NCBI GenBank assembly: GCA_016806645.1 | Contig: JACSYO010001716.1 | Coordinates: 56,001 to 120,000, forward strand | Reading direction: 5' to 3' | Length of the DNA stretch: 64,000 nt | DNA from: Ophiodon elongatus | Lineage: Eukaryota; Chordata; Actinopteri; Perciformes; Hexagrammidae | In this document: positions 40,301-53,659 of the stretch, piece after piece | Numbering within the stretch: the stretch's first letter is position 1 | Layout of the letters: each line of letters starts with the position of its first letter | The notes under the pieces: generated by a model | Told to the model about the DNA's origin: nothing | Database searches by the model: none | The model's input: only the letters and a program-made list of their open reading frames with translations | Translations under genes and position numbers: made by a program

Positions 40301-41684
40301 GGAAACCCAGCAGGCAGCGGCCAAGTGTGGTTGGGATGTGGGAAGGAATTCATTTTCAACCTAGATCAGCATGCGACAGGAGTCACAGGACTCTGCTTAC
40401 TGATTGGTGGCTGGCTACTCTCTGGCCACACTTCATATCGTCTCGTTCTTGTGTCCTCCAGGAAAGCATAAAAGACAGTCAGATGTCACTTGTTTGACAT
40501 TAAAGGATAAATCATTCCTAATGAGAAGTCACTAGACTACTTAGAATTATTCAGATGGCCCAAGAAACCCAGAGGTTGGTCAAACATATTTTGAAGAAAC
40601 AAATGCCCATGGTTAAGTGATTAAACTCGCAGTGTTGTCATAACTGGCAACAAACTACAAAACTATGACCAAAGTTGTTGAATGATATTGAATATTATAA
40701 AATACTGGCTAAAGGAAGCGTCTGCCTCCAGTATCAGCAATCCAAAACCTGTATGAGTCGAACCAAACTTCAGACCCTCCCCCTCACCACTGGAAAGCAT
40801 GTGATTTGGCTCCGGAGTGAAGCCTCTCACTTGCTCAGCCTCTCCCAGAATTCATCAGTGGAACAAAATGTCCGGCTCCGGAGTGGAAAGCGCCAGTGTG
40901 TGCTGGCCAGCCGGCTCGATTTTGAGGCTGCCCAGCACCCTGCAGTGAACCAAAGGGCCTCTTTGTGCTCTGCCCTCACAAAGATGTACCCCGAGCAGCA
41001 GAAAACACGGCCAAAAACAAAACCAAAAGCAGTGTCCTGGCTAGGGGGTAGGAAGGGGGGTGGGGGGGTGCTGGATGTGCAGCCCGACACGCAGGGTTGA
41101 AGTGGAAGAGCCGCCAGAATTGGAGGTTACAAATAAGACCTGGTGAATAAGCCAGAGAGAAACAGAGGAAGGAAGTTTCCCATTAGAGCTGAAAAGCCCC
41201 CCCATCATTCCTCTTCCTCATGAGCTAAACCATGATGGCTGTGCAAATGCTCACGTTCATCTTTGCAAGCTTTCAGTATCCAGCAATAACTGTTTTCTCT
41301 CGTGGAATTGCTCCGTCACATGAGGTAATTGTTCTCCAGAGCAAACAAGCCTCAGAGCCCAGCCGGTGACAAACGGGGATAGTATTTTGAAAAGAAATAA
41401 AACAAACTCATGACTATCAGCGCCTCTGGCAGTCATAAACAGATAGCCAGACACAATCTACAAGCTGCTACGTCTCCACTAACCCCACTTAGACTGGGCT
41501 TTATTTGCGCTGCGTGTGTGTTTCCATACAGTAGTGCTAATGAACTTTGAGCCCTGTCTGTGATAGTAAAACCCAGTCGCCAGCCACATGAGCGCTGCTT
41601 TCTGCCCTTGATAAGTGAGGCCGGCCACTACGGGGACCGGAGGAGCAGCTTTGAAGCATCAGATACGCTCCTCAGGACCTGCTG

Positions 41685-41724
41685 CACACACACACACACA
41701 CACACGCACACACACACACACACA
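41685..41724. repeat. (CA)n microsatellite
   Basis: A 40-bp run with one CG. Confidence 0.93.
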
Positions 41725-41879
41725 GCGTGGGCCACATAAGTGTCGACCGCTGGCCGTGTGCAGGGCGCGTCGTACAAAGTCCCATTCAGAGTGTTAATTA
41801 GGCTAACCTGAAGTTCAGCGACCGGCGGTTCATTACAGGAATAGCACCAAAGTCCTAGGGAGGATGGCTTCAAATGGGT

Positions 41880-41882
<3 letters not shown>

Positions 41883-41917
<35 letters not shown>

Positions 41918-41925
41918 GGGGGGGG
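41883..41925. repeat. (GT)16 followed by G12
   Basis: A GT run passes directly into an unbroken G run. Confidence 0.93.
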
Positions 41926-42089
41926 TCGATGCTACAGGGCACAGCCACCACGGAAATTTCTATTTCAGTCTGTTAGCTCGATGGGGCCGCAGACAGTCAG
42001 ACACCTCTGTGGCAGAGAGAGAGAGAGGGAGGGAGGGGAAAAGCGATAATGGATTTACTTTAGTGTGTGTTTCAAGGTGCCAGACAGCG

Positions 42090-42285
<196 letters not shown>

Positions 42286-42617
42286 AGTGGGCTACGCTGC
42301 GGCTCAAGCATTAAGCCAAGGCAGACTTGTGTGAAAAAAGAAAAAAATTAATAAAAACTACTCTCCCTCTTCCTTTTCATGCTTGGAGAGAGCTGCAGCA
42401 AGTGAGAGAGGCATCAGACTTGTGTGTGTGTGTGTGTGAGAGAGAGATTGTGAGTCTAATGCACCGCCTCCACACAGCGCTCTGGCCCTGCATTATCCCA
42501 AATGCTGCTGCTGTGATTGGAGCGGTAATGTGGTTGCTAAGCAAATGCAGTTTTCTTGGACTAATTCTGAATGGGCAAGACTGCTTCCTGGCTGGCTGGC
42601 TGGGGGGCCGGGCTTGG

Positions 42618-42822
<205 letters not shown>

Positions 42823-44311
42823 GACATGACTCACACACAGAGATGAACACACACGCACATGGCGGAGTTGTTTCACTGCAGGAGCAGGCAAATCTCAGAG
42901 AGGATTATTTGATGACCTGCGTTCACATTTGTCCACCGGGCAAAACAAAAACAAACACAGTGGTCTGTCCGTCATGTGCCTGCTGTACGCAACATTTTCT
43001 CCCGGCTGCGATTCTATTTCTCAGACCTCATGAAGTGAGTCATTGCGAGATTCCAGCTGCTGATAGTTGACTTTTTCAACTATTTGTCACATTCGCAGCT
43101 CAGAGTGACAAAATGGTGACTAATAATGAGTAAGACAGATCAGAGGGTGGTCCTGGGCCACAGCAAAAGGTTTCTCACGGAAAGGTCAACGAAAGGCTAC
43201 TAGTTATTACTGTAGTCAAAATAGTACTGCTCGTTGCTTAAACGTGTTGCCTCCTGAAGTATGACGTGTTCGATATTGAATGCTTGTGTATTTACATAGT
43301 CTAGCTTTAAAGGGATAGTTATGATGGGATTACTACAGTAGATGGAGTTTTGGAGACAGTACTGTAAATGTTTTGAATACTTTCACTGCGTCACCTTGCT
43401 GTCAGACCGCCCTGTCTGATGATCTCTTTATAGCCGTGAGACAAAAACAGCAGAGGTGAGTTTCACTAGAAACAGTTTCTTCACGGACAAAAGGGGAAAC
43501 GGTGTGAGTAGAAGTGGAAACCTGCTTGGCCAAATTGTGAAGCAGCATTTGAAGATTGAGAAAAGATCCTGTCCATAGTAGGGAGGCAGAGCGTGTCATG
43601 TTGAGCGGTCTAGTCCAAGTCGCTCTCTGGTTGCCGATCAGCCCGCCAGCTGCCGGCTCGTGTGTCCGGTAAGGCGAGATGGTAGCTGGGGGTCAACTCT
43701 CCGTCAAAGAGCGAGGTGGAGGCCCAAAGGTAGGGAGAGTCTGGTGGGGGGCGGGAGGGGTGGGGTCAGATCTTGAAGGTGGATTTAATTAAAGCACTAG
43801 CCTGTCCTGTTAGCGGTCAGCACGACACGGCTTTGTCGGGCCATAGACCGACGGGGCCCGCCATCAGCCCGTCCACAGTTGGAGAGGCGGTAATGTGGAG
43901 GGCCCCAAGGTGCATGCAGGGATCCCCTTTCAAACACGTTTGCAGTAGTAGTACTGTCTATATGTGTGAGGGATTGTGCGTGAGAGCAGGATGTCATCTG
44001 CTTTTAGCTTCTCACGGGCAGTGTCACGTTTCCTCGCCTCACGTCGGAGCTCCTCCACCGACCGCTGAGCGCGTCTCACTCTGACGGAGCAGACGCCCAG
44101 AACACCGTCCTCTGGGGGTAACTGGTCTTTTCACTCCCTATGGAGTCATTTACATTCCGTTTGCTTCTTCAGTTTAGACACAACAGAGACATCCAGGAAA
44201 ACACAAATCAGTGCTGCTGGATGTGGCTGAACTGCCTGTGTGATAGCTAATATGCAAATTCTGAGGCAAGTGAATTGTGGAGCGCCACACTGACACTGCT
44301 CTTTGTACAAC

Positions 44312-44339
44312 AGTGTGTGTGTGTGTGTGTGTGTGTGTG
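44312..44339. repeat. (GT)n microsatellite
   Basis: A 28-bp pure run. Confidence 0.93.
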
Positions 44340-44658
44340 ATGCATGATGCATGATAGCTAAATGAATGCAAATGTGTAGGCTCTTTGTAACACACTGACT
44401 CAAGTGTTGGTTCGACACGTGGATTAAAAAAGGACCATCAGAGACAGATCTTATAAAAAGTGTACCACATCATTTCTAAAAGGTACATCCCAGTAGTGCT
44501 TACAAAATCAGTTCTAACAATGAACTCATTAGTCATTTAAAGAGCTCATCAAGAAAAAACAAGAAAAAGATTTGTTGGTTCCTGTTTCACAAATGTAAGG
44601 ACCGGCTGTTTTTAATGGAAACTATTTTAGCCATATATTTACCAATGAATCAATATCA

Positions 44659-44685
44659 ATATATATATATATATATATATATATT
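44659..44685. repeat. (AT)n microsatellite
   Basis: A 27-bp pure run. Confidence 0.92.
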
Positions 44686-45157
44686 AGAGCTGCAACTTCT
44701 GTTTACTTCTGTTATAAACTATGTTCCAAGAATTTTGGAAATCCTTATTTGTTGTCTTCCCCCGAGTCAGATGATTAGATTAGTTTAGCTAAGCTTAACA
44801 CAGAGCCTGGAAACAGCTAGCCTAGTTTTGTGAATATTCTTACCAACAACGAGGGCTGCTTTGTCGGAATGAGCCGAACACTTTTAAATATTCAATGGTC
44901 ACATTTTGGTAAGTACTTGGTACTTTTAGTTGAGGTCTGACCCCCAGTCTAATCCTATCTGACTCCCATCTGAGTTGTTTGACTGTTCTTTGCAGCACCA
45001 CATAATGTAGTGCAGCTCTGCTGCTGTGTGGAACCCTTTCTGTTCAGAGTGTGTTAGTGAGGAAGGCCTCATGTGGGCCTGACCTGATTCCAGCCAAGCA
45101 TCGCGTGCCTGACCAGAGCGTCTCTCTGTTCTCTTCCTCTTTCCCATCCATCCATCC

Positions 45158-45208
45158 ACTCTCTGTCTCTCTCTCTCTCTCGCTCTCTCTCTCTCGCTCT
45201 CACTCTCG

Positions 45209-45251
<43 letters not shown>
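45158..45251. repeat. (CT)n microsatellite with CG interruptions
   Basis: About 94 bp, preceded by a short CCAT repeat. Confidence 0.95.
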
Positions 45252-45254
<3 letters not shown>

Positions 45255-45350
45255 CATTCTTCTCTTGCTCTCTTTTTTTCCTCTCCCCCCCCGCATTACA
45301 GTGTGCCTCATCGCCCATGCTGCACAGTTCACTTGAACACACTCTTTCAT

Positions 45351-45351
<1 letters not shown>

Positions 45352-45417
<66 letters not shown>
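45352..45417. repeat. (CA)33 microsatellite
   Basis: A 66-bp pure run. Confidence 0.96.
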
Positions 45418-45419
<2 letters not shown>

Positions 45420-45789
45420 GTCCCAGCATGCCTACCTCAGTGGAGCTGAACTGAACAATTTCACAGCGGCTTTATGGCAGACAGTTGCACTGTCTGCCTC
45501 TGTGCTGTTCAACGGGACAGGAGTACAAATCTACATATCGACATCAAATGTAGGAATAAACGGGAAAACGTCTTTTTAGACAACAAACCGCAATATTATT
45601 GTGTCTGCTTCCTGACAAATAATCATTCTAGAAAGGGAAATGGGCATGCCAAGCGCTCACTTCCTGTCCTGAGGGTCCAGTTCAAGCTGCCAACCTGCTG
45701 CTGGGCGTATGCCGGCCCGGAGCAGAGGGCGTGACCACTCCGCCATGTTTTATGTTTCACTGGGCAGGTGGGAGGACAGCGTTGGTGCG

Positions 45790-45790
<1 letters not shown>

Positions 45791-45883
<93 letters not shown>
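45791..45883. repeat. (CA)46 microsatellite
   Basis: A 93-bp pure run. Confidence 0.97.
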
Positions 45884-45886
<3 letters not shown>

Positions 45887-46197
45887 ATGATGAAAAACAA
45901 TGCAGTTGTTCACTTAGAACTGATCTGGCTTGCTGGCATATAAAATAAATATTCACACAAGTGGTTGCAGGTTGATTTGAGGCGGATAAAAACATCTGTG
46001 TGGTCCTCTCACAGTTATTGTACCAGGCTGCCACTATGCTGTGCCTCGTTATAAACTCCATAGGGTTTGGGCAACCCTCACGCCCCTCACGCCCCCCCTA
46101 AGTCTTTCAGAGGTTCTGTTGTCGGGAGGGATGATCCAAGGCCTGTCAACCCCAATTACCCAGATGTGGGCCTCTGCCTCTATCCCTCCCACTAATC

Positions 46198-46240
46198 CCC
46201 CCTTTCCCTTTCCCTTTCCCTTTCCCTTTCCCTTTCCCTC
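46198..46240. repeat. (CCCTTT)n hexanucleotide repeat
   Basis: About seven CCCTTT units, degrading to CCCTCT. Confidence 0.93.
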
Positions 46241-46754
46241 TCCCCCCCTCTCCCTCCATTCTTCCGGTTGGGACACAAAAAGATAGCAGGGCGAGCAACG
46301 CCATTGTTTGAGAGTCTTACGTAAGGGTTATTAAGGCATATACAGTATGCGTGATAAATAATCCTTCGGGTTCTTTGGGCTTCACCTCATTTTATTATGG
46401 CACACAACATAAATAGACCTATTACAGGGCTATTTTCAGTGACTTATGATAGAGAATATGGAAATTGCATGAATACCCTCTGTGTTGTTTAGGGTTCTAT
46501 GCAACCTTAAAGATGAGGTTATTAAGATGGCTATTATGCAAATTGAAATGCTGGTGTCCACAAATGTGTCGCTGTTTGAACACTGTACTTTCATGGAGAT
46601 CCAAATGACCTGGAATTGTATAAAGATGTTTTTAAAACTGCAATCCATTGGCAGCTTCAATTCAAGATATCGGAGCAGTATTATTTAGTATCTACGTCTG
46701 TAGACACGTCAGAGCGCTTGTCAGAGTTTGTGCAGTGGCTGGTCAGGTATGCGG

Positions 46755-46785
46755 AGATTAGAACTTCGTGGAGAAGTTCTAATCT
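46755..46785. repeat. perfect 13-bp inverted repeat
   Basis: AGATTAGAACTTC (46755-46767) and GAAGTTCTAATCT (46773-46785) around a GTGGA loop. Confidence 0.92.
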
Positions 46786-47495
46786 TTTGATTCAAATGAG
46801 GATGTACCGCCTCGTTCGTCTCCTTGGAGTCGTTGGCAGCTTCAACAGAGTCCGGTACCATTTCCCGGCCGGACTCGCCTTTATTCTCCGGACGAGAAAA
46901 GAGACAAAGGTTAGCAGCAGCATCAAAAATAGAGCAGCGGCTGCTTCCCCCCCCCTCCCCACCCCCACGTGCATGCCATGCTGGAGTAGTGAATTGGTGA
47001 TGTCTGCAGGGTTGGAAACAACACCATCTATCTTCTACCGCAGCATTTACAGAATGAAAACCCATGCCCTTTTTGTTGGGAGGCCCATCATGCATATGGG
47101 GGACCTACTTGTATGGGATGACCTACTTCACAGAACACTGTGTAAATTCGGTGCGCTGCACCTCTGTGTGTTTCTTTTAAGCGGCCTCGCAGGGCCGGCC
47201 CATGCTGGTCACGGGGGAGAGAGGACAGGCTGCCACCACTGCTGCGTCTTTAAAAACTCTCTCCAAGCTGCTTTTCAGCTTACCAGCGCTGCAAACTAGG
47301 TAATCGCCCCTCAGCACGAAATGGCTTATATACCAACTGCAAAGTACGCGCAATTCATTTCCAACGCCACCTCACCCGGCTCGCTGCTTTAATCGGATTC
47401 TTGTTTTTGCTGTTTTTGTTCCCACTGTTATGCGAGTGGGTGCTGTTGTTTACCACTCGCTCTTGTTTGGATGCACAGCACTTATGCTTATGGCT

Positions 47496-47527
<32 letters not shown>
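47496..47527. repeat. (GT)n microsatellite
   Basis: A 32-bp pure run. Confidence 0.94.
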
Positions 47528-47528
<1 letters not shown>

Positions 47529-47831
47529 TAATTTCAAGCCTTCTCAGCTTTTTTCCTGGTGGCAGGTGGCACCAATATGGTGTTACAGTGCTGAGTGTAA
47601 ACCAAAGATGCATACAAGGAAGGGAGAGTGTGTTGTGCAACAAAGGAGATCATATTCAGTTTTGTCATGGTGTCATTTTTTTTAATATATTTTCATTTTC
47701 AGCAACAACAACAGTTCATCTCTAATAAAGTGTCAGAAATTATGAATGGGAGATAACATCTAAGAATTCAAATAGTTTTAAAGTAAGGGACCTCTATCCA
47801 CATCCCCCACACAGATCACTTCCAGTAGGAA

Positions 47832-47871
47832 GTGGTGGTGGTGGTGGTGGTGGTGATGGGGATGGTGGTGG
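47832..47871. repeat. (GGT)n trinucleotide repeat
   Basis: About 13 units with GAT interruptions. Confidence 0.92.
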
Positions 47872-48049
47872 AGCAGAGCTGCACCAGGGGTTTGTTTTGG
47901 CTCAGGTATTGGTGCAGCCATGGAAAGAGTTAGCCAATGAACGGTGGGGAGGCCGGCAACTTGTCAACAAATTGTCCTGCCAGAGCCAAGAAGAGTTCTG
48001 CACAGGCGGCAACCTCTTGATCTGAAAAGTGAAGCCCAAGGCTAAGATG

Positions 48050-48515
48050 CATTAAACCTGCATTCTTTCCACCAGGGGGCGACTCCTCTGGTTGTATAGA
48101 AGTCTATGAGAAAATGTCTCTACTTCTCTCTTGATTTATTCCCTCAGTAAACATTGTAAACATGAGTTTATGTCTCAATCTCTAGTTTCAAGTCTTCTTC
48201 AATACAGCGTGATGTTCATTTAGTAAATTATGGTCCATTTAGAGTCAAATAGACGATGAGCCTTGTTTTATGTCTTCAAAAGTTTAACACTTTCACAATG
48301 CGTTTTCACTTCATGAAAGTTACTTCAAATATTTTGGTTGCCCAAAATAGTCATATTCATAGTATTAGTATTACTTCATCCTGTTGTGTCACATCTGGTT
48401 GCAAAAAACCAAGATGGCGACTGCCAAAATGCCTCAAGGCTTCAGAACTGTAGAACAACACAAAACAATGGGTGACATAGGTGATGCTACATCCACTTCT
48501 TAATACAGTCTATGG
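48050..48515 (-). mobile_element. teleost dispersed element, most complete copy (~465 bp)
   Basis: The reverse complement starts CATAGACTGTATTAAGAAGT, passes through GGGTGACAT-type and AAGATGGCGACTGCC-type words, then the TTTGACTCTAAATGGACCAT block, and ends near GTCGCCCCCTGGTGG. It joins the head seen at 8555-8640 and the tail seen at 11335-11640, which shows that these belong to one family. There is no coding capacity. The class is unknown. Confidence 0.8.
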
Positions 48516-48894
48516 TTCTTCAACATTCCTCTACACTGTTCTGCAAGAAGGAGGAGTGCGAAATAATTCTGGTCATAAGGTCCACACAGCTAGTTACTTC
48601 TAGCTAAATGCTACATCTACAAACATAATCCCTTTTATTAAAAGCCATAAAGTACAATCTTTGTCAACCACCATAGATAGGATGCACTGATTGGTAGAAG
48701 CATCAGACTTGGCCACACCTACACGAGAAAAGATGTTTGATTCCTCATTTAATTGTAGCTTTTCATTTTACGCTACAATTGCTTGCAAGGAAAGAAGCTT
48801 CCTTGTCTCTACCTGGTTTAGAGATTTGGATTACATTGCAATCAGCAAGAGAAGAATCTAATGTTCGGCACTCTTAAAGCAGCCGCCTTGTGTG

Positions 48895-48899
<5 letters not shown>

Positions 48900-48936
<37 letters not shown>
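48900..48936. repeat. poly(A) run of 37
   Basis: An unbroken A run. It could be the tail of a retrocopy, but no target-site duplication or source is apparent. Confidence 0.9.
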
Positions 48937-48939
<3 letters not shown>

Positions 48940-49066
48940 CTGGAAAAAGTGAGTTTAGTAAGGTTCTGGCAGATAACTTGTGTGTTCTGGTGACAACACC
49001 CCCTTCCTCCAATGTTCCTTTCTCAGCTCATATGCTTCCCATCAGGCAGAGTGATCTACATGACGT

Positions 49067-49068
<2 letters not shown>

Positions 49069-49103
<35 letters not shown>
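49069..49103. repeat. (GT)n microsatellite
   Basis: A 35-bp run followed by GCAT repeats. Confidence 0.94.
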
Positions 49104-49104
<1 letters not shown>

Positions 49105-52100
49105 ATGCATGCATGGGGAATGGCAGAGAAACCAGTCCTGCTTTCCAGATGTGAGAGGAAAGGAGGGAAATGAGGAGAACAGGGGGGACAAAAGCGAGTG
49201 TGACAACACAAACAGACTCTCGTCGACTCAAAGAATCCTCCTGGCTCCAGAGTACATCTCGTGGTCAGTAGTATTTGCCACGTCGGAGGCAGATCCCCTG
49301 TAACCTTTATTGACACCCTTGCAGCCAGATCGCATCTTACCCAACAGTAGGGCCTGAAACCGCCCTTAAACCACAGTTTCCTCATTTGCTCACTCTGGAG
49401 AGGAATCCATTTTGTAAACACTGCTATTAATTGTTATTTTTTTCCCCCTCAATGTACCCTTGGCCTTGAATATTCTGGCCTCCACACCTCCTCTTCTCAG
49501 AAGCCATAACAGCTTCTTTCTGAGGTCCTCGGTTCTAACCCCCCAGCCCTACCCGAGTGGGCTACACTGCTGTTCGCTGCTCTGGAGGCATCCCAAACGT
49601 TCTGTTGGCCTGTTATTCAACCTGACCCCTCTCTGACCCGACCCCGGGCTCTCTGGCCGTTTTAACTACGGACGTAAAGAAGGGCTGTGACTTCTGGTCA
49701 TTAAAGGACATTTGGCGCAATTAAGCCTTTAAGTGTCCCTCCCTTGATTACTTCTCAAGATAGTGTTTGTAGAGTGAGTCTGCGTTTCTAAAGGCCAGAC
49801 GCAATCGCCACCCAGCACCTCCCCCTTTCCTTTTTGTTCTATTTTTACAGTGGTCCAGACCATAAAGTCAGTCAAGAGGTGGCTTTGGCTGTTTCGCGGT
49901 GAGGTCACGAAGGGTCGTGAACCTTCCGTGACACCTAGAGATGAGCTTTCTCCGGCAAGTCTGTGTCAAATACACGTTTTTATCAGTTGGTGTCGTTAGG
50001 GCTCCTAATAGGCTACATAGTTCTCTATTATTACAGAACTACAGGGCTAAGTGAGCTACTTGACACTGCAGAACGACCGCCTACAAAGGGTAAACGGGGA
50101 AAATCGCAGGCTTCTCCTCGTGAACGGAAGGGCAGCCACAAGGATCTCTGCACAGCGCTGCCATTTTCCCCTCATCCCGTGAACTCTGGGCAGAGGCCTG
50201 GAAGTCAGATGCCGACAGTCCGACCTCCTCAGGTGACTTGACCGGAGTGATCCGTCTCGTTGGTTGGAGCCTTGTTGTCTTTAGACGCCAGGTTTATATG
50301 GCTGCAGGGTCAACTGGTCACTGTTTTACAGGGGTGGAAGCTAGTTCACAGGCAGCCCAGGCCCCTCTCATGCCATCTGCTAGCCATAAAGTCAGCCCAG
50401 TAAGCCTGACTTTTGTACTGTTTAATGGGGCTCTCTGGGGGTGAGTTTAGGTGGGAGAAGACGTAGGGCTTCTGTTTCGCCTCTTGGCCCTCACTTTAGG
50501 TCTGCAGTTTGATTCCTCCTGAGAACATGATAAGGTCAGAAGTTTGCCTGTGGCATCCTTTTGATGTGTTTCAGCGTAGGGCTTCTGGACTTTGTTTTTC
50601 TTCCTTTTTGTACTTCCGATGGAGGGTACGCTACTGTGGCAAAACGCCCTGAGAGCGGCATCAACTGTGTCAGTAGGTTGTCATTGTGAGCTGCAACTGA
50701 CCTAAGCATCTTGACAAATGTAGTAACCTGCCAAGCGGCCGGCCTTTCTTCATCACTTATTGATTCCTTGCAGCAGAAGGCTTGCTGAAGGTTACGTGGA
50801 GGATGTTGCTGCAGTATTCAATACGCATCCAGTTTCAAAACAGCTGACGACAGTGAAGATCTGCTTCATGGGACTTAAAATAGATAACATGCAGAAGCGG
50901 CCGCCGACTTCTGAGTGACATCACTTTCAAAGGGGACGAGGCCTGGCAGACCTGTCAGATAAGAGAGTGAGAAAGGAAACATGTGAGCATTCTCAGCGCC
51001 ACCGAGAACTAGACGAGACAGAAAAAAAGCAGCCGGGCCACTGCAAAGGTCACAGATAGATGAAATGGTTCCCCGGTCCGACATGTAACCTCCGGCACAA
51101 ACCCACGGAAGCATTCCTTCCAGAAGAGTCTAAATGCTTCTTAGAGCACATTTGTCTCTTGCAGCCTAAATTCAAAAGTACTCCAAACATAACACATTTG
51201 ACGTGTCAGAAGTGATAAGGTGGCTGCAGAGGAGCTGACAGCAGTTAGCGGCCCGCTAAGGAGGGAGGCCCAGGGGGAAGGAAAGCTTCAAGACAGTACT
51301 TTTGTCCCAATTACAGCTAATCCCTTTAGTTGCAGAGAAAGTGGGGGACCCCCTGCTAGCTGGCTCTGACAACACAGAGAAAGCTATGTGAAGAGGGAAG
51401 CTAGGCAAATGAGGGGGGAGGTAAAACTTTACCCCTCCCAGAGAGAGAAAAAGTCAAGAACTATGATCTGTCTTTTGTCTTTTGCGATTCATCTGCCTTT
51501 TCAGATGAAAACGTGCCACTTTTCAGCCAAAGCTTGAAATATGTTAAGTGGAGAGACATTAGCCAGACCAATCCTGTTATGAGCTTCAGCCCAGGGGAAG
51601 GGAGGGGGAGGGGTTTTCAGGGGGAGGGCGCAATCTTCTTAAGTGATTAATCACCATGTGAAAGTGAAACCTACTGACGGATTTCTTTTTTTTTTCTCCT
51701 CAAAATTTCAGCTACCCTCATTGAGCTATTCTACTTTTTTCAACACACATTTGGTATCAAACCTCTTGAGAAGCAGTTGTGCGCTGGAAGGAAAAATCTC
51801 TCACATTAACTATAGAAAGGTGTCCAGACTCGAGCGAGCACCCGGTTGTCTCTGGAATCATTCAATCAGAACTTTTCATAGTAAGTTGCTTTCCAGAGAG
51901 CCTTTTTTGAAAAGCACTGCAAGAGGAAAAGATGCGTTTTTTAACTTCAGCCGACTTCGCGTTGACACGACCTCATCATTAGCACGGGAAGAGTAGTTTG
52001 TCAACTGGCATCATTATGCAAACTGTGGCGTTGCAGGAGATGACATTTAGCAGGGCCCGGGTGTGAAAAGCAAACACATTTGGTGAAGCTTCACCCATAA

Positions 52101-53576
52101 TTACCTCATTAGGTGGTGCAATGAAGGAGAAGGCAACCCCCTCCCTCCCTCTCCCCCTCCCCCCTGCCTACAGGCCTTGGGCTATGTGCTGGGAGAGCGA
52201 TGTCAGCGGGGCTCTGTGAGACAGGAATCCAGAAAAAAATGAAAGCAAGAAGTGGGGCATATTGCGCTGGGGGTCACCGGAGTCACGGCAGATTCAGCGC
52301 TGGCTGTTGTGTTTCCTGTGTTGGTAGCTCATCTGTGTGGGTGCTTGCAGTGTGTGTGCATGATTAATCAGTCGTGCTCACAGTAGTGTAGTGCATGGGC
52401 ATCTGTTTGTGTGTTCTCGGCAGGGTGTTTACAGGGCTGGTAACACAACCAGCACGGATATTTCTGGATTGAAGCTCCCCGTAGCTGAATGTTATCGTTT
52501 GCGTGACATCAGGCAATCGGGCCATAACGATAGCATCCTCAGCATCCATGGGCCCATGGAGCAAGTGCACGAGTGTTTCCTTTAACCCCGCCTTCCAGTC
52601 ACTCTGTCTCATTTACGTGAAGCGTGAAAATGACTCTGGATTCAGCTGTCAGCCGTGCACGTCACAACTTGTACACCCTAATTTAAATAGAGGCTATTCA
52701 AGTGTTTTACTACATGTCTCTTACCCAATGTGAGTCTATGGCATCACGTGATGGACGAAGAAGTTGTATTTTACACAGTTTGGCCACTGTGTCAAATTGG
52801 CTTCAAAGCCACCATCCCCTCGTTCTCCTCCTCCAACACTTCCACAGTTGGGGTCCCCCCTTGGTCCTGTAGCCCTGTACCCTGTACCCCCCTGGTCCTG
52901 TAACCACCCCCATACCTTGCTACCTCCTTGCCTTTTATAGGAAGAGATGGGGCAGCGGGGCCTTTTTATGAGCTGCTGCTCGCAAAGCAATTACTGAGCT
53001 TTAATGAGGCTGTCTGGAATTTCACAGGCCCCCTCTGCCGTGTCACTTAAGCCAAGTGCAGGAAAAATATAAAACCATCCTGAGAGAGGCAGCCGCCCAT
53101 CTCGAGATGGTAGAATGAAGAAGGGAAGAAAAGAAAATCCGTTCACATGTGCATTGTGTGCACTGATTACCAGAAACTCAAATAAGCCCTCTCCTACACT
53201 GAATTCACTGGCTAACAGAGAGAACTCAGAACTCCCGACGTAGTAAAACATGGTATTTTGATTGCTTTATACCAGAAGCTCTTAAATGTTTGCATGTCCT
53301 GAATGCCATGTGGTCTCACATTGGGGCCCCAGACCTGAAGAGGGCTCCATATGTATAAAGTCTACGCTTTCTGTGGGGAAACACAGATATATCGAGAGTG
53401 AAACTCCTGATTACAGCAGTAACTCTTACACATGCTCTAATGGGAGTCATTTCAATTAAAGTGAAATTAGAAAAATTCCTCATTTTGCTGGAACCCCCTA
53501 AATGACCACTTTGTGAAGCGAGGCTTTGTTGTGCAATTAGTCTGCTATGATTTTATGCTGAATGCCTGAAGATGAT

Positions 53577-53659
53577 CTGACTAACGTTCCTCTCCTTTCT
53601 CCTCCTCTCCCATGGCTCCGTGGTGTCTTCCTGCTGCTGTGTTCCCTCTACAGGTGAGT
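53577..53659 (+). promoter_or_regulatory. candidate recursive splice site (zero-length exon) in SKI intron 1
   Basis: A branch-point-like CTGACTAAC (53577-53585) is followed by a pyrimidine-rich stretch and CCCTCTACAG ending at 53653, directly followed by GTGAGT (53654-53659). No AG occurs between 53572 and 53651. CAG|GTRAGT after a polypyrimidine tract is the definition of a ratchet or recursive splice point. Use would remove 28,611 nt first and regenerate a GTGAGT donor on exon 1, identical in its first six bases to the original. An alternative is a cryptic exon running from 53654 to a GTGAGA donor at 54058 (404 nt, open in the SKI frame). Confidence 0.5.

Noticed and set aside
43440..43460. 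AGAG|GTGAGT donor-like word in SKI intron 1
   Set aside because: The upstream sequence is A-rich with several AGs and no pyrimidine tract, so it is neither a recursive site nor a supported exon end.
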